Assembly: GCF_015689195.1 (NCBI RefSeq)
Contig: NZ_CP065044.1
Span: forward strand, 2,170,001 to 2,234,000
Length of the DNA stretch: 64,000 nt
Direction of reading: 5' to 3'
Source of the DNA: Pectobacterium aroidearum
GTDB lineage: Bacteria; Pseudomonadota; Gammaproteobacteria; Enterobacterales; Enterobacteriaceae
Shown: in pieces, positions 1-10,176 of the stretch
Numbering within the stretch: position 1 is the first letter of the stretch
Layout of the letters: each line of letters opens with the position of its first letter
Notes under the pieces: generated by a model
What the model saw: the letters and a program-made list of their open reading frames with translations, nothing else
What the model was told of the DNA's origin: nothing
The model's database searches: none
Translations under genes and position numbers: made by a program

Positions 1-3000
1 ATCTTGATGGGGCGCTGGAATTGCGCCGCGATCTGTTCTCCAGCCGTAAGCAACTGTCGAGCGAACAGTACCGTCATGTGGAAATGGCGCGAGAACTCGC
101 GGAGCAGAGCGGTGCGGAAGGCGATCTGGAAACGGATTATCAGGCAGCCAGCGACCACCTGAATCTGGTGCAAACCGCGATGCGCCAGCAGGAAAAAATC
201 GAGCGCTATAACGCCGATCTGGAAGAACTAAGCTATCGCCTCGAAGAACAGAACGAGGTGGTAGAAGAAGCGCGTGAGCAGCAGGCGGAAAACGAAGAAC
301 GCGCCGATGCTGCTGAGCTGGAAGTGGATGAACTGAAAAGCCAGCTTGCCGATTATCAGCAGGCGCTGGACGTACAGCAAACGCGTGCCATTCAGTACCA
401 GCAGGCACAGCAGGCGTTGGAACGCGCTCGCACATTGTGCCAGTTGCCGGATTTAACGGCAGATAACGCGGACGAGTGGCTGGACAGTTACCAGGCCAAA
501 GAGCAGGAAGCGACAGAAATTCTGCTGATGCTGGAACAGAAGCTGAGCGTGGCTGATGCAGCGCACGGGCAGTTTGAGCAAGCCTATCAGTTGGTGAGCA
601 AGATTGCCGGTGCGGTTAACCGTAACGAAGCCTGGCAGGTCGCACGCGACTTGCTGCGCGACAGCTCTTCGCAACGCTATCAGGCGGAGCGAGTACAGCC
701 GCTGCGGATGCGCCTGTCTGAACTGGAACAGCGCCTGCGTGAACAGCAGGATGCCGAGCGACTATTGCAGGATTTCAGCAAGCGCAACGGTCAGGATTAT
801 CAGCCGGAAGAACTGGAGTCGCTCCAGCAAGAGCTTGATGCCCGTATCGAGACGCTGTCATCGCTGGTGGCGGAAGCGGGTGAACGCCGCATGGCGCTGC
901 GTCAGGAGCTGGAGCAAATCCAGCAGCGTATTCAGAAGCTGACGACGCGTGCGCCAGTCTGGCTGGCCGCTCAGGAAATGCTGACGCAGTTGAGCGAGCA
1001 AAGCGGCGAAACGTTTGAAGATAGCCGTCAGGTGACGGAATTCATGCAGCAGTTACTTGAGCGTGAGCGTGAAACGACCGTTGAGCGTGACGATATCGCT
1101 AGCCGCAAGCGACAGATTGAAGCGCAGATTGAGCGACTGAGTCAGCCGGGTGGTTCCGAAGATCCACGCTTAAACGCGTTGGCGGAACGCTTTGGCGGCG
1201 TGCTGCTATCTGAAATTTATGATGATGTGACGCTGGATGATGCGCCGTACTTCTCGGCACTTTATGGCCCGTCCCGTCATGCCATCGTGGTCGCCGATCT
1301 CTCGCTGGTACGTGAACAGCTTGCTGGTCTGGAAGATTGCCCGGAAGATCTGTATCTGATCGAGGGGGATCCGCAGTCGTTTGATGACAGCGTGTTTGCC
1401 GTTGAAGAACTGGAACGCGCCGTCGTCGTCAAAGTCGCGGAGCGCCAGTGGCGTTATTCCCGCTTCCCGGAAGTGCCGCTGTTTGGTCGCGCCGCGCGGG
1501 AAATGCGTCTGGAAAGCCTGCGTGATGAGCGCGAAGCGCTGGCCGAACAGTACGCGACGCTGTCGTTTGACGTGCAGAAAACGCAGCGCTTGCATCAGTC
1601 CTTCAGCCGATTCATCGGTACACATCTGGCTGTCGTTTTTGATGAAGATCCCGAAGCGGAAATTCGTACGCTCAGTTCCCGTCGCGGCGAGTTGGATCGT
1701 GCGATTGCCAGCTTTGATGGTGAGAACCAGCAGCAACGTCAGCAATATGAACAAGCGAAAGAAGCCAGCGTACAGCTGAATAAACTGATTCCGCGTATTA
1801 GCCTGCTGTGCGACGAGACGTTGCAGGATCGCGTGGAGGAGATTCGCGCGGAGCTGGATGAAACCGAAGAGTCTGCCCGTTTCATTCAGCAGCATGGTGC
1901 GACGCTGGTTAAGTTGGAACCGCTGGTTTCTGTCTTGCAAAGTGACCCGCAGCAACATGAGCAGTTGCAGGAAGATTATGCTCAGGCACAGAACGCACAG
2001 CGGCAGGCGAAACAGCAGGCGTTTGCATTGACCGAGGTTGTGCAGCGTCGCGCACACTTCAGCTATGCCGATTCCGCCGGCATGCTGGGTGAAAACGCTG
2101 GTTTGAATGACAAATTGCGTCACCGTCTGGAACTGGCTGAAGCAGAACGGACAAAAGCACGCGAACAGCTCCGTCAGCATCAGGCACAGCTGACGCAGTA
2201 CAGTCAGGTTCAGGCGTCGCTGAAAAGCTCTTACGATGCCAAACAGGATATGCTGAAGGAGCTGACGCAAGAGCTTCAGGATATCGGCGTACGTGCGGAT
2301 GCCGATGCCGAAGAACGTGCTCGTCAGCGCCGTGATGAGCTGCATGCGGCATTAAGTACCAACCGCTCGCGGCGTAATCAGTTGGAAAAACAGATTACGT
2401 TCTGTGAAGCCGAAATGGACAGTTTGCAGAAGAAATTGCGCAAGCTGGAACGTGATTATCACCAGATGCGTGAGCAGGTTGTCACTGCGAAAGCAGGCTG
2501 GTGTGCGGTCATGCGTTTGGTGAAAGACAACGGCGTTGAGCGCCGTCTGCACCGCCGTGAGCTGGCGTATATGGAAGGCGATGAACTGCGTTCCATGTCG
2601 GATAAGGCGCTGGGGGCGCTGCGTTTGGCGGTGGCGGACAACGAACATCTGCGCGATGTACTGCGGCTTTCGGAAGATCCGAAGCGACCAGAGCGCAAGA
2701 TCCAGTTCTACATTGCCGTTTACCAGCACCTGCGCGAGCGTATCCGTCAGGATATTATCCGCACCGACGACCCGGTAGAGGCGATTGAGCAGATGGAGAT
2801 CGAGCTCAACCGTCTGACTGAAGAGCTAACGGCGCGTGAACAGATGCTGGCTATCAGCTCACGCAGCGTGGCAAACATCATTCGTAAAACGATCCAGCGT
2901 GAGCAGAACCGTATTCGTATGCTGAACCAGGGGCTGCAAGCGGTAGCGTTTGGTCAGGTGAAGAGTGTTCGTCTCAACGTCAACGTGCGTGAAACGCATA

Positions 3001-3590
3001 CCACGCTGCTCAATGTGTTGTCCGAACAGCAGGAAATGCATCAGGATCTGTTTAACAGCAACCGCCTGACCTTCTCGGAAGCGCTGGCAAAACTGTATCA
3101 ACGCCTGAATCCTGAAATTGATATGGGACAGCGCACGCCGCAAACGATCGGTGAAGAACTGCTGGACTACCGCAACTACCTTGAAATGGAAGTTGAGGTT
3201 AACCGTGGCGCGGATGGCTGGCTGCGAGCGGAAAGTGGAGCGCTGTCTACCGGGGAAGCGATTGGTACCGGGATGTCGATTCTTGTCATGGTGGTACAGA
3301 GCTGGGAAGAAGAGTCCAAGCGCCTGCGTGGTAAAGATATTATTCCGTGTCGTCTGCTCTTCCTCGATGAGGCAGCGCGTCTGGATGCCAAATCGATCGC
3401 CACGCTGTTCGAACTGTGCGATCGTCTGGAAATGCAGTTGGTCATCGCGGCACCGGAAAATATCAGCCCTGAGAAAGGGACCACCTATAAGCTGGTGCGT
3501 AAAGTCTACCAGAACAACGAGCACGTCCATGTGGTCGGGCTGCGTGGTTTTGGAGCAGAAGCCCCTGAGACGCAGGAGCAAGCCTCATAG
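1..3590 (+). CDS. mukB: Chromosome partition protein MukB, C-terminal part (5' end outside window)
   Basis: This is the SMC-like ATPase of the MukBEF condensin, which compacts and helps segregate the chromosome. The reading frame is open from the left edge (codons in frame from base 3), so about 1195 C-terminal residues of a protein usually near 1480 are present; the N-terminal Walker A head is missing. What is visible is long glutamine- and glutamate-rich coiled coil, the central hinge, more coiled coil, and the C-terminal head with an ABC signature ([10 protein letters not shown]) and a Walker B segment ([13 protein letters not shown]) near the end. The gene is followed by a strong terminator and then ldtD, as in E. 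coli. mukF and mukE would be expected just upstream, outside the window. Confidence 0.97.
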   Translation, partial: LDGALELRRDLFSSRKQLSSEQYRHVEMARELAEQSGAEGDLETDYQAASDHLNLVQTAMRQQEKIERYNADLEELSYRLEEQNEVVEEAREQQAENEERADAAELEVDELKSQLADYQQALDVQQTRAIQYQQAQQALERARTLCQLPDLTADNADEWLDSYQAKEQEATEILLMLEQKLSVADAAHGQFEQAYQLVSKIAGAVNRNEAWQVARDLLRDSSSQRYQAERVQPLRMRLSELEQRLREQQDAERLLQDFSKRNGQDYQPEELESLQQELDARIETLSSLVAEAGERRMALRQELEQIQQRIQKLTTRAPVWLAAQEMLTQLSEQSGETFEDSRQVTEFMQQLLERERETTVERDDIASRKRQIEAQIERLSQPGGSEDPRLNALAERFGGVLLSEIYDDVTLDDAPYFSALYGPSRHAIVVADLSLVREQLAGLEDCPEDLYLIEGDPQSFDDSVFAVEELERAVVVKVAERQWRYSRFPEVPLFGRAAREMRLESLRDEREALAEQYATLSFDVQKTQRLHQSFSRFIGTHLAVVFDEDPEAEIRTLSSRRGELDRAIASFDGENQQQRQQYEQAKEASVQLNKLIPRISLLCDETLQDRVEEIRAELDETEESARFIQQHGATLVKLEPLVSVLQSDPQQHEQLQEDYAQAQNAQRQAKQQAFALTEVVQRRAHFSYADSAGMLGENAGLNDKLRHRLELAEAERTKAREQLRQHQAQLTQYSQVQASLKSSYDAKQDMLKELTQELQDIGVRADADAEERARQRRDELHAALSTNRSRRNQLEKQITFCEAEMDSLQKKLRKLERDYHQMREQVVTAKAGWCAVMRLVKDNGVERRLHRRELAYMEGDELRSMSDKALGALRLAVADNEHLRDVLRLSEDPKRPERKIQFYIAVYQHLRERIRQDIIRTDDPVEAIEQMEIELNRLTEELTAREQMLAISSRSVANIIRKTIQREQNRIRMLNQGLQAVAFGQVKSVRLNVNVRETHTTLLNVLSEQQEMHQDLFNSNRLTFSEALAKLYQRLNPEIDMGQRTPQTIGEELLDYRNYLEMEVEVNRGADGWLRAESGALSTGEAIGTGMSILVMVVQSWEEESKRLRGKDIIPCRLLFLDEAARLDAKSIATLFELCDRLEMQLVIAAPENISPEKGTTYKLVRKVYQNNEHVHVVGLRGFGAEAPETQEQAS

Positions 3591-3643
3591 TGGAGTGATA
3601 AAGTTTATCGCAGCAAACCTTACTGCTCTTTTCCTCTATAATG

Positions 3644-3676
3644 ATAAAGCCGCTTTTTTAAGCGGCTTTATTTTTA
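3644..3676 (+). terminator. Rho-independent terminator after mukB
   Basis: Nine-base-pair stem AAAGCCGCT / AGCGGCTTT with a T-rich loop, followed by TTATTTTT. It lies 54 bases after the mukB stop codon and closes the mukFEB transcription unit. Confidence 0.85.
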
Positions 3677-3999
3677 CGTAAAAAGAATGCTGACAGTGAA
3701 TAAGTTCATCAAGCTCGAAAGATAATAACCAGAAGAAGAAGCAAAAATATTTTTCTCTTTATATACTGACGGTAAAGCGATGGCAGGCTGCGGAAGGATT
3801 TGCGGTTGTATATTGTACAGTGACGACCGTGAATAACGGGCGCGATATAAAAACGATCATATTTCATTCTTTATCGTTTTCTACAATGGAAAACGAAAAA
3901 TGAGTTTACGCCAGTGCGAGCGAATCCGGTTTGTTATTTCCATGTTCAATGTGGATTGTCGTAAAAGCATAGTGATTAATAAGTACAGGGGATAAATGG
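3677..3999. other. Intergenic region upstream of ldtD with an operator-like palindrome
   Basis: No coding potential is apparent. The stretch is AT-rich and should carry the ldtD promoter. It contains a perfect inverted repeat, CGTTTTC and GAAAACG separated by TACAATG, at 3875-3895, about 105 bases before the start codon. LdtD is known to be induced by the Cpx envelope-stress system in E. coli, but I could not identify a convincing pair of GTAAA CpxR half-sites here. Confidence 0.4.
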
Positions 4000-5730
4000 A
4001 TGTTGTTGTTACATAAACGAAAAATGGTCAGGCTGCTGTTGCGCGTGGGTTGTATTTGGGTCGGAAGCCTGTCTCCTTCGTTTTCGGTGCTGGCAGCATC
4101 TCCGGCGGTGATATCTGGTTTATCGCAAAGCTCGGGCGCAGTTTCTGTAGAAAAGAGTCGTGCAGGGCTTCTTTCAGCGCTGCCGCACGGCATGTCGGTA
4201 CATTATCTCTCTGATTTATCATCGCTTTATGCCCAACATCAGATGCAACCGATGTGGGCGGATAATCGCGCGGTGCAACAGTTTCAACAGCAGCTTGCCG
4301 AATTGGCGATAGCGGGCGTACAGCCGCAGTTCACTACGTGGGTGACCTGGCTGACCGATCCGCAATTGACCGGGTTTGCGCGCGATGTCGTGCTATCGGA
4401 TGCAATGCTGGGTTATTTGCAGTTTGTTTCTGGCGTGGAGCGTAACGGCAATGACTGGCTGTACAGCAGCGTACCTTATCGTCTGCAATCGCCTGCGTTG
4501 AATATCGTTTCTCAATGGCAACAGGCCGTAAAATCCGGCACCAGTGCGGCCTATGTGGTTTCGCTGGCACCGCAGCATTCACAGTACGCCAAAATGCATG
4601 AGGCGCTGAAGACGATGCTGACGGACAATCGCCCGTGGCCGAGTCTGAATTTGACGGAATCTCTGCGTCCGGAACAGCAGAGCCGAGAGCTGGCAGTACT
4701 GCGTGAAATTCTGCAGCGAACTGGCATGCTGTCGTCAACGGAGAGCATTACGCTGTTTAACGAAAATACCGCCGCGACGACGATACCGGCAGGTCAGTCT
4801 CCGTTGGTCGAGAGTGGGGCTGCGATCTACACGGGTGAACTGGTTGAAGCGGTGAAACGCTTCCAGCACTGGCAAGGGCTGGAGGACGACGGCGTTATTG
4901 GTAAGCGTACTCGTGATTGGCTCAATGTTTCCCCACAAATGCGCGCGACGCTGCTGGCGCTGAATATTCAACGCCTGCGCCTGCTGCCGGATAATGTTCA
5001 CACCGGTATTATGGTGAATATCCCCAATTATTCGCTGATCTATTATCAGGACGGCGCTGAACGCTTATCGTCACGCGTTATTGTTGGACAGCCCAAGCGT
5101 AAGACGCCGTTGATGAGCAGTTCGCTGTATAACGTGGTGGTCAATCCGCCGTGGAATGTCCCTACGACGCTGATTCGACAGGATATCATTCCTAAAGTAG
5201 TACGCGATCCTGGTTATCTACAGCGTCATGGCTATACGGTGTTGTCCGGCTGGAGTCAGGATGCAGAAGTGATTGATCCATCGATGATCGATTGGCAGAT
5301 TGTGTCACCAGAGCGTTTCCCTTATCGCTTACGTCAGGCTCCTGGCGCGAACAACTCGCTGGGGCGCTATAAATTCAATATGCCAAATTCGGAAGCGATT
5401 TATCTGCACGATACGCCCAATCACAACCTGTTCCAGCGTGATATTCGGGCGCTGAGTTCCGGCTGTGTACGGGTCAATAAGGCATCGGAATTGGCTAGCA
5501 TGCTATTGCAGGATGCGGGATGGAATAATAGTCGAATTTCTTCCACGCTGGATCAGGGGAACACGACCTTTGTTTCAATGAAGCACCGGATTCCGGTTAA
5601 TCTCTATTATCTGACAGCGTGGGTAGCGGAAGATGGCAGGCCTCAATTCCGCACAGATATTTACAATTATGATGATACTGCCCGAGCCGGGACGAAAGTC
5701 CTCTCCAAAGCAGGGTTATTGCTTCAGTAA
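4000..5730 (+). CDS. ldtD: L,D-transpeptidase LdtD (YcbB)
   Basis: Periplasmic enzyme that forms 3-3 crosslinks between meso-diaminopimelate residues in peptidoglycan. The 576-residue protein starts with a hydrophobic export signal (about residues 9-33), carries a peptidoglycan-binding segment near residues 272-309 ([16 protein letters not shown]), and ends with a YkuD catalytic domain. The catalytic motif is complete: HDTP with His near 470 and SSGCVRV with Cys near 489. E. coli LdtD is about 615 residues, so this copy is slightly short but has all parts. The ATG at 4000 follows AGGG at 3987-3990. It lies between mukB and ycbK, as in E. coli. Confidence 0.95.
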   Translation: MLLLHKRKMVRLLLRVGCIWVGSLSPSFSVLAASPAVISGLSQSSGAVSVEKSRAGLLSALPHGMSVHYLSDLSSLYAQHQMQPMWADNRAVQQFQQQLAELAIAGVQPQFTTWVTWLTDPQLTGFARDVVLSDAMLGYLQFVSGVERNGNDWLYSSVPYRLQSPALNIVSQWQQAVKSGTSAAYVVSLAPQHSQYAKMHEALKTMLTDNRPWPSLNLTESLRPEQQSRELAVLREILQRTGMLSSTESITLFNENTAATTIPAGQSPLVESGAAIYTGELVEAVKRFQHWQGLEDDGVIGKRTRDWLNVSPQMRATLLALNIQRLRLLPDNVHTGIMVNIPNYSLIYYQDGAERLSSRVIVGQPKRKTPLMSSSLYNVVVNPPWNVPTTLIRQDIIPKVVRDPGYLQRHGYTVLSGWSQDAEVIDPSMIDWQIVSPERFPYRLRQAPGANNSLGRYKFNMPNSEAIYLHDTPNHNLFQRDIRALSSGCVRVNKASELASMLLQDAGWNNSRISSTLDQGNTTFVSMKHRIPVNLYYLTAWVAEDGRPQFRTDIYNYDDTARAGTKVLSKAGLLLQ

Positions 5731-5772
5731 GTATTGAAAATACGGGCATTAGTCGTATTGGTATTTTATCGT

Positions 5773-5822
5773 TTTGCGGGGGATTGATGCGATCTCCCGC
5801 AAACCCGTAAGCAAAGCGGGTT
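5773..5822 (+). other. Two overlapping hairpins between ldtD and ycbK
   Basis: TTTGCGGG (5773-5780) pairs with CCCGCAAA (5796-5803). The next bases form a second hairpin, AACCCG with CGGGTT (5802-5822). The two stems share bases, so they could be mutually exclusive. There is no T tract, so this is not a standard terminator; it may be an attenuator or a 3'-end processing structure for ldtD. Confidence 0.4.
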
Positions 5823-5909
5823 GACTCACTTTTCTCTGGCAGTTAAGGTTCAAGGCGGTGCGTTTTTTGCCTCCTTTTATACCGTTATTTTAGCCAGGGT
5901 ACTCGTTCT

Positions 5910-6458
5910 ATGGATCACATTGACAACCATCGCCGTAAGTGGCTTGCACTGGGTGGTGCCGCGTTTGGTATCGCACTGCTTCCCGGTCAGGCATTTGCAA
6001 CGTTATCTACGCCCCGACCACGAATTTTAACGCTGGACAATCTGAATACCGGAGAGCGGCTAAAAACGGAATTTTTTGATGGCAAACGGTATAACAAATC
6101 AGAACTCTCCCGCCTGAATCACTTTTTCCGCGATTATCGCGCCAATAAAATCAAAACGATAGATCCCCAACTTTTCGATCAGCTCTATCGCTTACAGGTC
6201 ATGCTGGGCACCAATAAGCCCGTACAGCTGATTTCCGGTTATCGCGCGATCGATACGAATAATGAATTACGTGCGCATAGCAGAGGTGTGGCAAAGCAGA
6301 GCTACCACACGAAAGGGCAGGCGATGGATTTTCATATTGAAGGAGTTCAACTGGCCAACATTCGTAAAGCGGCGATGAAGATGCGTGCAGGTGGGGTTGG
6401 CTACTATCCGCGCAGTGATTTCGTTCACATCGATACCGGCCCGGTCCGCACCTGGTAA
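5910..6458 (+). CDS. ycbK: YcbK, Tat-exported DUF882/M15-type peptidoglycan peptidase homologue
   Basis: The N-terminus (HRRKWLALGGAAFG) has the twin-arginine pattern followed by a short hydrophobic segment and an Ala-x-Ala-like cleavage zone near residue 30, so export by Tat is likely. The rest matches the YcbK family, related to zinc-dependent M15 D,D-/L,D-carboxypeptidases: a SGYRAIDTN segment, SRGVAKQSYHTKGQAMDFHIEG with the zinc-ligand His and Asp, and a C-terminal DFVHIDTGPVRTW with the last His. At 182 residues it is full length. It sits between ldtD and gloC, as in E. coli, suggesting a joint role with LdtD in cell-wall turnover, which is an inference. The ATG at 5910 places the Arg pair at the usual distance from the N-terminus. 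Confidence 0.92.
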   Translation: MDHIDNHRRKWLALGGAAFGIALLPGQAFATLSTPRPRILTLDNLNTGERLKTEFFDGKRYNKSELSRLNHFFRDYRANKIKTIDPQLFDQLYRLQVMLGTNKPVQLISGYRAIDTNNELRAHSRGVAKQSYHTKGQAMDFHIEGVQLANIRKAAMKMRAGGVGYYPRSDFVHIDTGPVRTW

Positions 6459-6485
6459 GTCGCTACCGCAGCATGACATTTTTCT

Positions 6486-6518
6486 GAGACGGTTCGCGAA
6501 TACATCGCGAGCCGCTCA
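6486..6518 (+). other. Hairpin between ycbK and gloC
   Basis: CGGTTCGCGA pairs with TCGCGAGCCG around a five-base loop, with one G-U pair. Only a weak T-containing tail follows, so it is either a weak terminator or an mRNA-stabilising structure just before the gloC ribosome binding site (TGGAGTGAT). Confidence 0.4.
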
Positions 6519-6539
6519 GTTTATTCAACATGGAGTGAT

Positions 6540-7187
6540 ATGAAATATCAAATTGTCCCAGTGACAGCATTTAGCCAGAATTGTACGTTGTTATGGTGTG
6601 AAAAAACGAATGAAGCGGCGATTGTCGATCCCGGTGGCGATGCAGAAAAAATCAAACGCGCCGTTGCGGATGCTGGGATTTCGGTTAAGCAGATTCTGTT
6701 AACACATGGTCATCTGGATCACGTTGGTGCGGCGGCGGAATTGGCCGAACACTATCAGGTTGCGATTATTGGCCCGCAGATTGAAGATGCATTCTGGCTG
6801 GAAGGGCTACCGGCACAGAGCCGGATGTTTGGCCTGGAAGAGTGCGCACCGCTGACACCATCGCGTTGGCTACAGGAAGGTGATGAGGTCAGCCTGGGGG
6901 AAACCACGCTGGCGGTTTTCCACTGTCCTGGCCATACACCCGGCCATATCGTTTTCTTTGATGCAGAATCGCGCCTGGCACAGGTAGGGGATGTCATTTT
7001 CAACGGTGGTGTAGGGCGTACCGATTTTCCACAGGGCGATCATCAGGCGCTGATTGCATCCATCAAGAATAAGCTGCTGCCGCTGGGTGACGATGTGACG
7101 TTTATTCCAGGGCACGGCCCGATGTCAACGTTAGGACATGAGCGCAAAACGAACCCTTTCCTGCGTGAAGATGCCGCGATTTGGTAG
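6540..7187 (+). CDS. gloC: GloC (YcbL), type II glyoxalase hydroxyacylglutathione hydrolase
   Basis: Cytosolic metallo-beta-lactamase-fold hydrolase that cleaves S-lactoylglutathione, the second step of methylglyoxal detoxification. The 215-residue protein has the binuclear metal motif HGHLDH at about residues 56-61, a second His in CPGHTPGH, Asp in [16 protein letters not shown] and the last His in FIPGHGP. The length equals the E. coli protein. The ATG at 6540 follows TGGAGTG. It is the last gene of the ldtD-ycbK-gloC run and faces aspC across a shared terminator. Confidence 0.95.
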   Translation: MKYQIVPVTAFSQNCTLLWCEKTNEAAIVDPGGDAEKIKRAVADAGISVKQILLTHGHLDHVGAAAELAEHYQVAIIGPQIEDAFWLEGLPAQSRMFGLEECAPLTPSRWLQEGDEVSLGETTLAVFHCPGHTPGHIVFFDAESRLAQVGDVIFNGGVGRTDFPQGDHQALIASIKNKLLPLGDDVTFIPGHGPMSTLGHERKTNPFLREDAAIW

Positions 7188-7220
7188 TTTCCCTCCCTTT
7201 ATCAGCAAAAGGGTAGAAAT

Positions 7221-7252
7221 GAAAAAGCCGACACACGGTGTCGGCTTTTTTG
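7221..7252. terminator. Bidirectional terminator between gloC and aspC
   Basis: Stem AAAGCCGACAC / GTGTCGGCTTT with T runs on both strands; it serves the converging gloC (+) and aspC (-) transcripts. Confidence 0.85.
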
Positions 7253-7265
7253 ATCGCTAAACGGA

Positions 7266-8456
7266 TTAGAGCACGGCAACAATCGCTTCGCAGAGCGGAG
7301 CCATATTTTCCGGCGTCATTCCCGCAACGTTGATACGGCCAGAATTCACCGCATAAACGCCGAATTCGTCACGCAGACGCAGAACCTGCTCTTTGGTCAG
7401 GCCACTGAATGAGAACATCCCATTCTGGTCGATGATGAAGGAGAAATCCTGCTGTGCGCCTTTTTCCTGCAAGGTATTAACGAACAGCTGACGCATACGC
7501 TGAATGCGCTCACGCATCGCCGTTAATTCCTGCACCCAAATGGTTTTCAGCGCGTCGTTGCCCAGAATGGTAGCCACAACGGTCGCACCGTGTGACGGCG
7601 GGTTAGAGTAGTTTGCGCGAATAGCCGCTTTCACCTGACTGAATGCTTTATCTGCCGTTGCGGCATCGGCAGCAACCAGCGTGCAGGCACCGACGCGCTC
7701 ATTGTACAAACCGAAGTTTTTAGAGTACGAGCTGCATACGATCAGTTCATCGTGCTTCGCGGCGAAAATGCGCAGACCTTCCGCATCTTCTTCGAGGCCG
7801 CGGGCAAAGCCCTGATAGGCGAAGTCAAACAGCGGCAGCCAGCCTTTCGCTATCGACAGATCAGCCAACGTAGCCCACTGCTCAGCTGTAGGATCGATAC
7901 CGGTTGGGTTATGGCAGCAGCCGTGGAACAGTACCACGTCACCCGCTTTGGCGGCGTTCAGGCTGTTCAGCAGACCATCAAAATCCAGCGCATGGTTCGC
8001 TGCATCGTAGTAGTCATACTGGCACACTTCCAAACCGACGGCAGAGAAGACGTTATTGTGATTTGGCCAGGTTGGGTTGCTGATCCAAATGCGCTTTGCA
8101 GATGTCTGATTGGCAATGAAATCCGCCGCTACGCGCAATGCACCCGTTCCACCTGGGGTTTGCGCCGTACGGGCACGTTTGTCGGCAATGATGGCATTCT
8201 GCTTGCCAAACAATAGCTCCTGCGTGCACTGACCGAATGCTGGCAGACCGTCAATGCCCAGATAGTTTTTGGTGGTTTCATTTTCCAGCAGATACTGTTC
8301 TGCTTTTTTTACGCTGGTCAGAACCGGAGTTTTACCGGTTTCATCTTTATAGACACCAATACCCAGATTGATTTTATTCGCGCGGTCATCGGCGCGGAAA
8401 AGATCGGTCAGCCCGAGAATAGGATCGGCCGGTGCGGCAGAGATATTTTCAAACAT
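7266..8456 (-). CDS. aspC: Aspartate aminotransferase AspC
   Basis: PLP enzyme of the cytosol that interconverts aspartate and 2-oxoglutarate with oxaloacetate and glutamate. The 396-residue protein starts [16 protein letters not shown]; an upstream in-frame ATG would add 23 residues not found in the family, so the start at 8456 is preferred. The PLP-binding lysine lies in [16 protein letters not shown], and the substrate-binding Arg near the C-terminus ([10 protein letters not shown]) is present. It lies next to the ompF-type porin as in E. coli, on the same strand, but the porin terminator separates the two transcripts. Confidence 0.96.
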   Translation of the reverse strand: MFENISAAPADPILGLTDLFRADDRANKINLGIGVYKDETGKTPVLTSVKKAEQYLLENETTKNYLGIDGLPAFGQCTQELLFGKQNAIIADKRARTAQTPGGTGALRVAADFIANQTSAKRIWISNPTWPNHNNVFSAVGLEVCQYDYYDAANHALDFDGLLNSLNAAKAGDVVLFHGCCHNPTGIDPTAEQWATLADLSIAKGWLPLFDFAYQGFARGLEEDAEGLRIFAAKHDELIVCSSYSKNFGLYNERVGACTLVAADAATADKAFSQVKAAIRANYSNPPSHGATVVATILGNDALKTIWVQELTAMRERIQRMRQLFVNTLQEKGAQQDFSFIIDQNGMFSFSGLTKEQVLRLRDEFGVYAVNSGRINVAGMTPENMAPLCEAIVAVL

Positions 8457-8698
8457 TGCCAGAATGTTCCATAACTGAGATGAAATAAGAATTCTCAGAG
8501 TACCGTCAGTAAAAGGCTTTGCCAACCGTTGATGTCAAAAAGAAAGGGAAATAACAGGGAGTAGGAGAGAGACGAAATAAAAGACTGGCTAGACGAGAAT
8601 AATTGGCGCAGCGTGGCGTAAAGCAAAAACAAAAAACGCGGGAAGGGTTTTTCAACGTCGCTGGTGGCTGCTCGTAAGGTGCTGTTGAGCACACAATA
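8457..8698 (-). other. aspC upstream region
   Basis: No gene is seen in the 315 bases between aspC and the porin. A TTGACA hexamer on the minus strand at 8538-8533 could be the aspC -35 element, but the -10 is not clear. The remainder, up to the porin terminator, shows nothing recognisable. Confidence 0.35.
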
Positions 8699-8729
8699 AA
8701 AAAGACAGAGCCGAGGCTCTGTCTTTTTC
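8699..8729. terminator. Terminator of the OmpF-type porin gene
   Basis: Perfect stem AAAGACAGAGCC / GGCTCTGTCTTT with A and T runs on each side, placed 42 bases after the porin stop codon. Confidence 0.85.
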
Positions 8730-8771
8730 TGCAATACGAACGATTAACTCGTTACGTTATGCTGGGGTAAC

Positions 8772-9881
8772 TTAGAACTGGTAGATTACACCGACGTTCA
8801 CGACATCGCCGTTTTCTTGACCGAATGATTTAGTCTGGTCTTTATCAAGCAGGTTGATATCGTATTCAACATAGGTAGAGAAATTCTTGTTGAATGCGTA
8901 AGTACCACCGACGCTTGCGTATTTAACAGAGTAGTCGTTTGCAACGTTATCAACTTTGTCCTTACGAGATACGTAAGCGATAGTTGGAGTCAAACCAAAA
9001 TCAAAGTTGTACTGTGCAACCACTTCAAAGATTTTGCTTTCGTCAGCCAAACCATTAGCTAAGCTAGAAGAGCCAGTATTGAAGAAGTTACGGGCTTCAC
9101 CGTAAGTTGCAGCAACGTAGATGTTGTTTGCATCATATTTCAGACCAGTTGCCCATACGTCAGCACGGTCACCTTTAGCGCTGCTTGAAACACGCTGATT
9201 TTCTGTACGTTCATAGGTACCGTAAGATGCAACCACACCTACACCAAAGTCAGTGTCATAGGACAGAGACGTTGCCCATGCATCACCATGGTTGCGTTCG
9301 ATATTTTTGTTAGGGTTAGTAGTTGAAGCTAGGTTAACAGTAGAAGATGAATCATCTTTAGCAATGTATTGCAGGCCAAAACCTAAACCATCAACCAGAC
9401 CGAAGAAGTTGGTAGTATTAAAGGTTGCTGCATTGCCGATACGGCCAGTTAGAGTATCAGTAACGCTGCTATCGCCGCCGTTTTCTGGCAGGACGTCAGT
9501 ATAAGCCAAACCGTTGTACGCAACACCAGTGTTACGGCCATAGTCGAAAGAACCGAAGTCAGCAAATTTCAGACCAGCAAATGCTTTACGGGTTTTCCCA
9601 GCGCTGCCATTGTTATCTTCAGCCTTGTTAGCATCGAACTGGTATTCAAAAGTGCCGTAGCCAGTCAGGTCGCTGGCGATCTGAGTCTGGCCTTTAAAGC
9701 CCAGACGTGCGTTGGTGTTGTCTTCATTGTCTGTGCTTTGGTTATTGAACGTATAACCAGCGTGTACACGACCAGTCAGATCCAGCTTGTTCGCATCTTT
9801 ATTATAGATTTCAGCAGCGTTGGCTGCGCCTGCGACTAACAGAGCTGGGATTACTACTGCAAGAATGTTGCGTTTCATCAT
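8772..9881 (-). CDS. ompF: OmpF-type trimeric general porin
   Basis: Outer-membrane 16-strand beta-barrel porin for small hydrophilic solutes. The 369-residue precursor begins MMKRNILAVVIPALLVAGA, nearly the E. coli OmpF signal peptide, cleaved after AANA to give AEIYNKDANKLDLTGRV. Typical porin segments follow: ARLGFKGQTQIASDLTGYG, the eyelet region after FGSFDYGRNTGVAYN with the PENGGD loop 3, and a C-terminal VGVIYQF ending in Phe for BAM recognition. The RBS GAGGGTAATA precedes ATGATG at 9881. Position between aspC and asnS supports ompF over ompC. The closely conserved leader (see next entry) points to the same gene. Confidence 0.92.
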   Translation of the reverse strand: MMKRNILAVVIPALLVAGAANAAEIYNKDANKLDLTGRVHAGYTFNNQSTDNEDNTNARLGFKGQTQIASDLTGYGTFEYQFDANKAEDNNGSAGKTRKAFAGLKFADFGSFDYGRNTGVAYNGLAYTDVLPENGGDSSVTDTLTGRIGNAATFNTTNFFGLVDGLGFGLQYIAKDDSSSTVNLASTTNPNKNIERNHGDAWATSLSYDTDFGVGVVASYGTYERTENQRVSSSAKGDRADVWATGLKYDANNIYVAATYGEARNFFNTGSSSLANGLADESKIFEVVAQYNFDFGLTPTIAYVSRKDKVDNVANDYSVKYASVGGTYAFNKNFSTYVEYDINLLDKDQTKSFGQENGDVVNVGVIYQF

Positions 9882-10080
9882 TATTACCCTCATTGGTGTT
9901 ATTTAGACACCTGCCACTGCCATAAATAATTCTTTACGGAACTATTCCTGAAAGTTTGGTGTCTTCCTGTGTCTGAACGCAGTTTTCCATTCACTCGCTA
10001 GTTAATCCACCCTAAAGATGCTACAAACTTCGTAATCGAGTAACAAATGGAAATTATGTGTGTCTAAATGTAAATATCAG
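9882..10080 (-). promoter_or_regulatory. ompF-type promoter and leader with OmpR-like sites
   Basis: Read on the minus strand, the untranslated leader closely resembles the E. coli ompF leader as I remember it, including AGACACC, AATAGTTCCGTAAA and GGCAGTGGCAGGTGTC. Further upstream, TTTACATTTAGACACA (about 10057-10077) and TTTCCATTTGTTACTC (about 10037-10056) lie in tandem and resemble the 20-bp OmpR-binding F1/F2 boxes. OmpR/EnvZ control is therefore likely, and MicF-type sRNA pairing near the start codon is possible. Confidence 0.5.
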
Positions 10081-10107
10081 GGAACTTTGTGAGACATAAC
10101 AAAAATT

Positions 10108-10138
10108 AAAAAAAAAGAGCCGGGAAACCCGACTCTTC
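10108..10138 (-). terminator. asnS terminator
   Basis: On the minus strand AGAGTCGGG / CCCGGCTCT is followed by a run of T residues. It lies about 40 bases past the asnS stop codon. Confidence 0.85.
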
Positions 10139-10176
10139 TTTTCTACATATTTGTTTTACTTATATTAAATTTTTAT

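Noticed and set aside
1206-2345. 379-codon antisense frame inside mukB
   Set aside because: Composition follows from the codon bias of mukB on the other strand; no start signals and no recognisable domain.
5821-6030. 69-codon frame overlapping the start of ycbK
   Set aside because: Different frame from ycbK, no family match; ycbK with its Tat signal explains the region.
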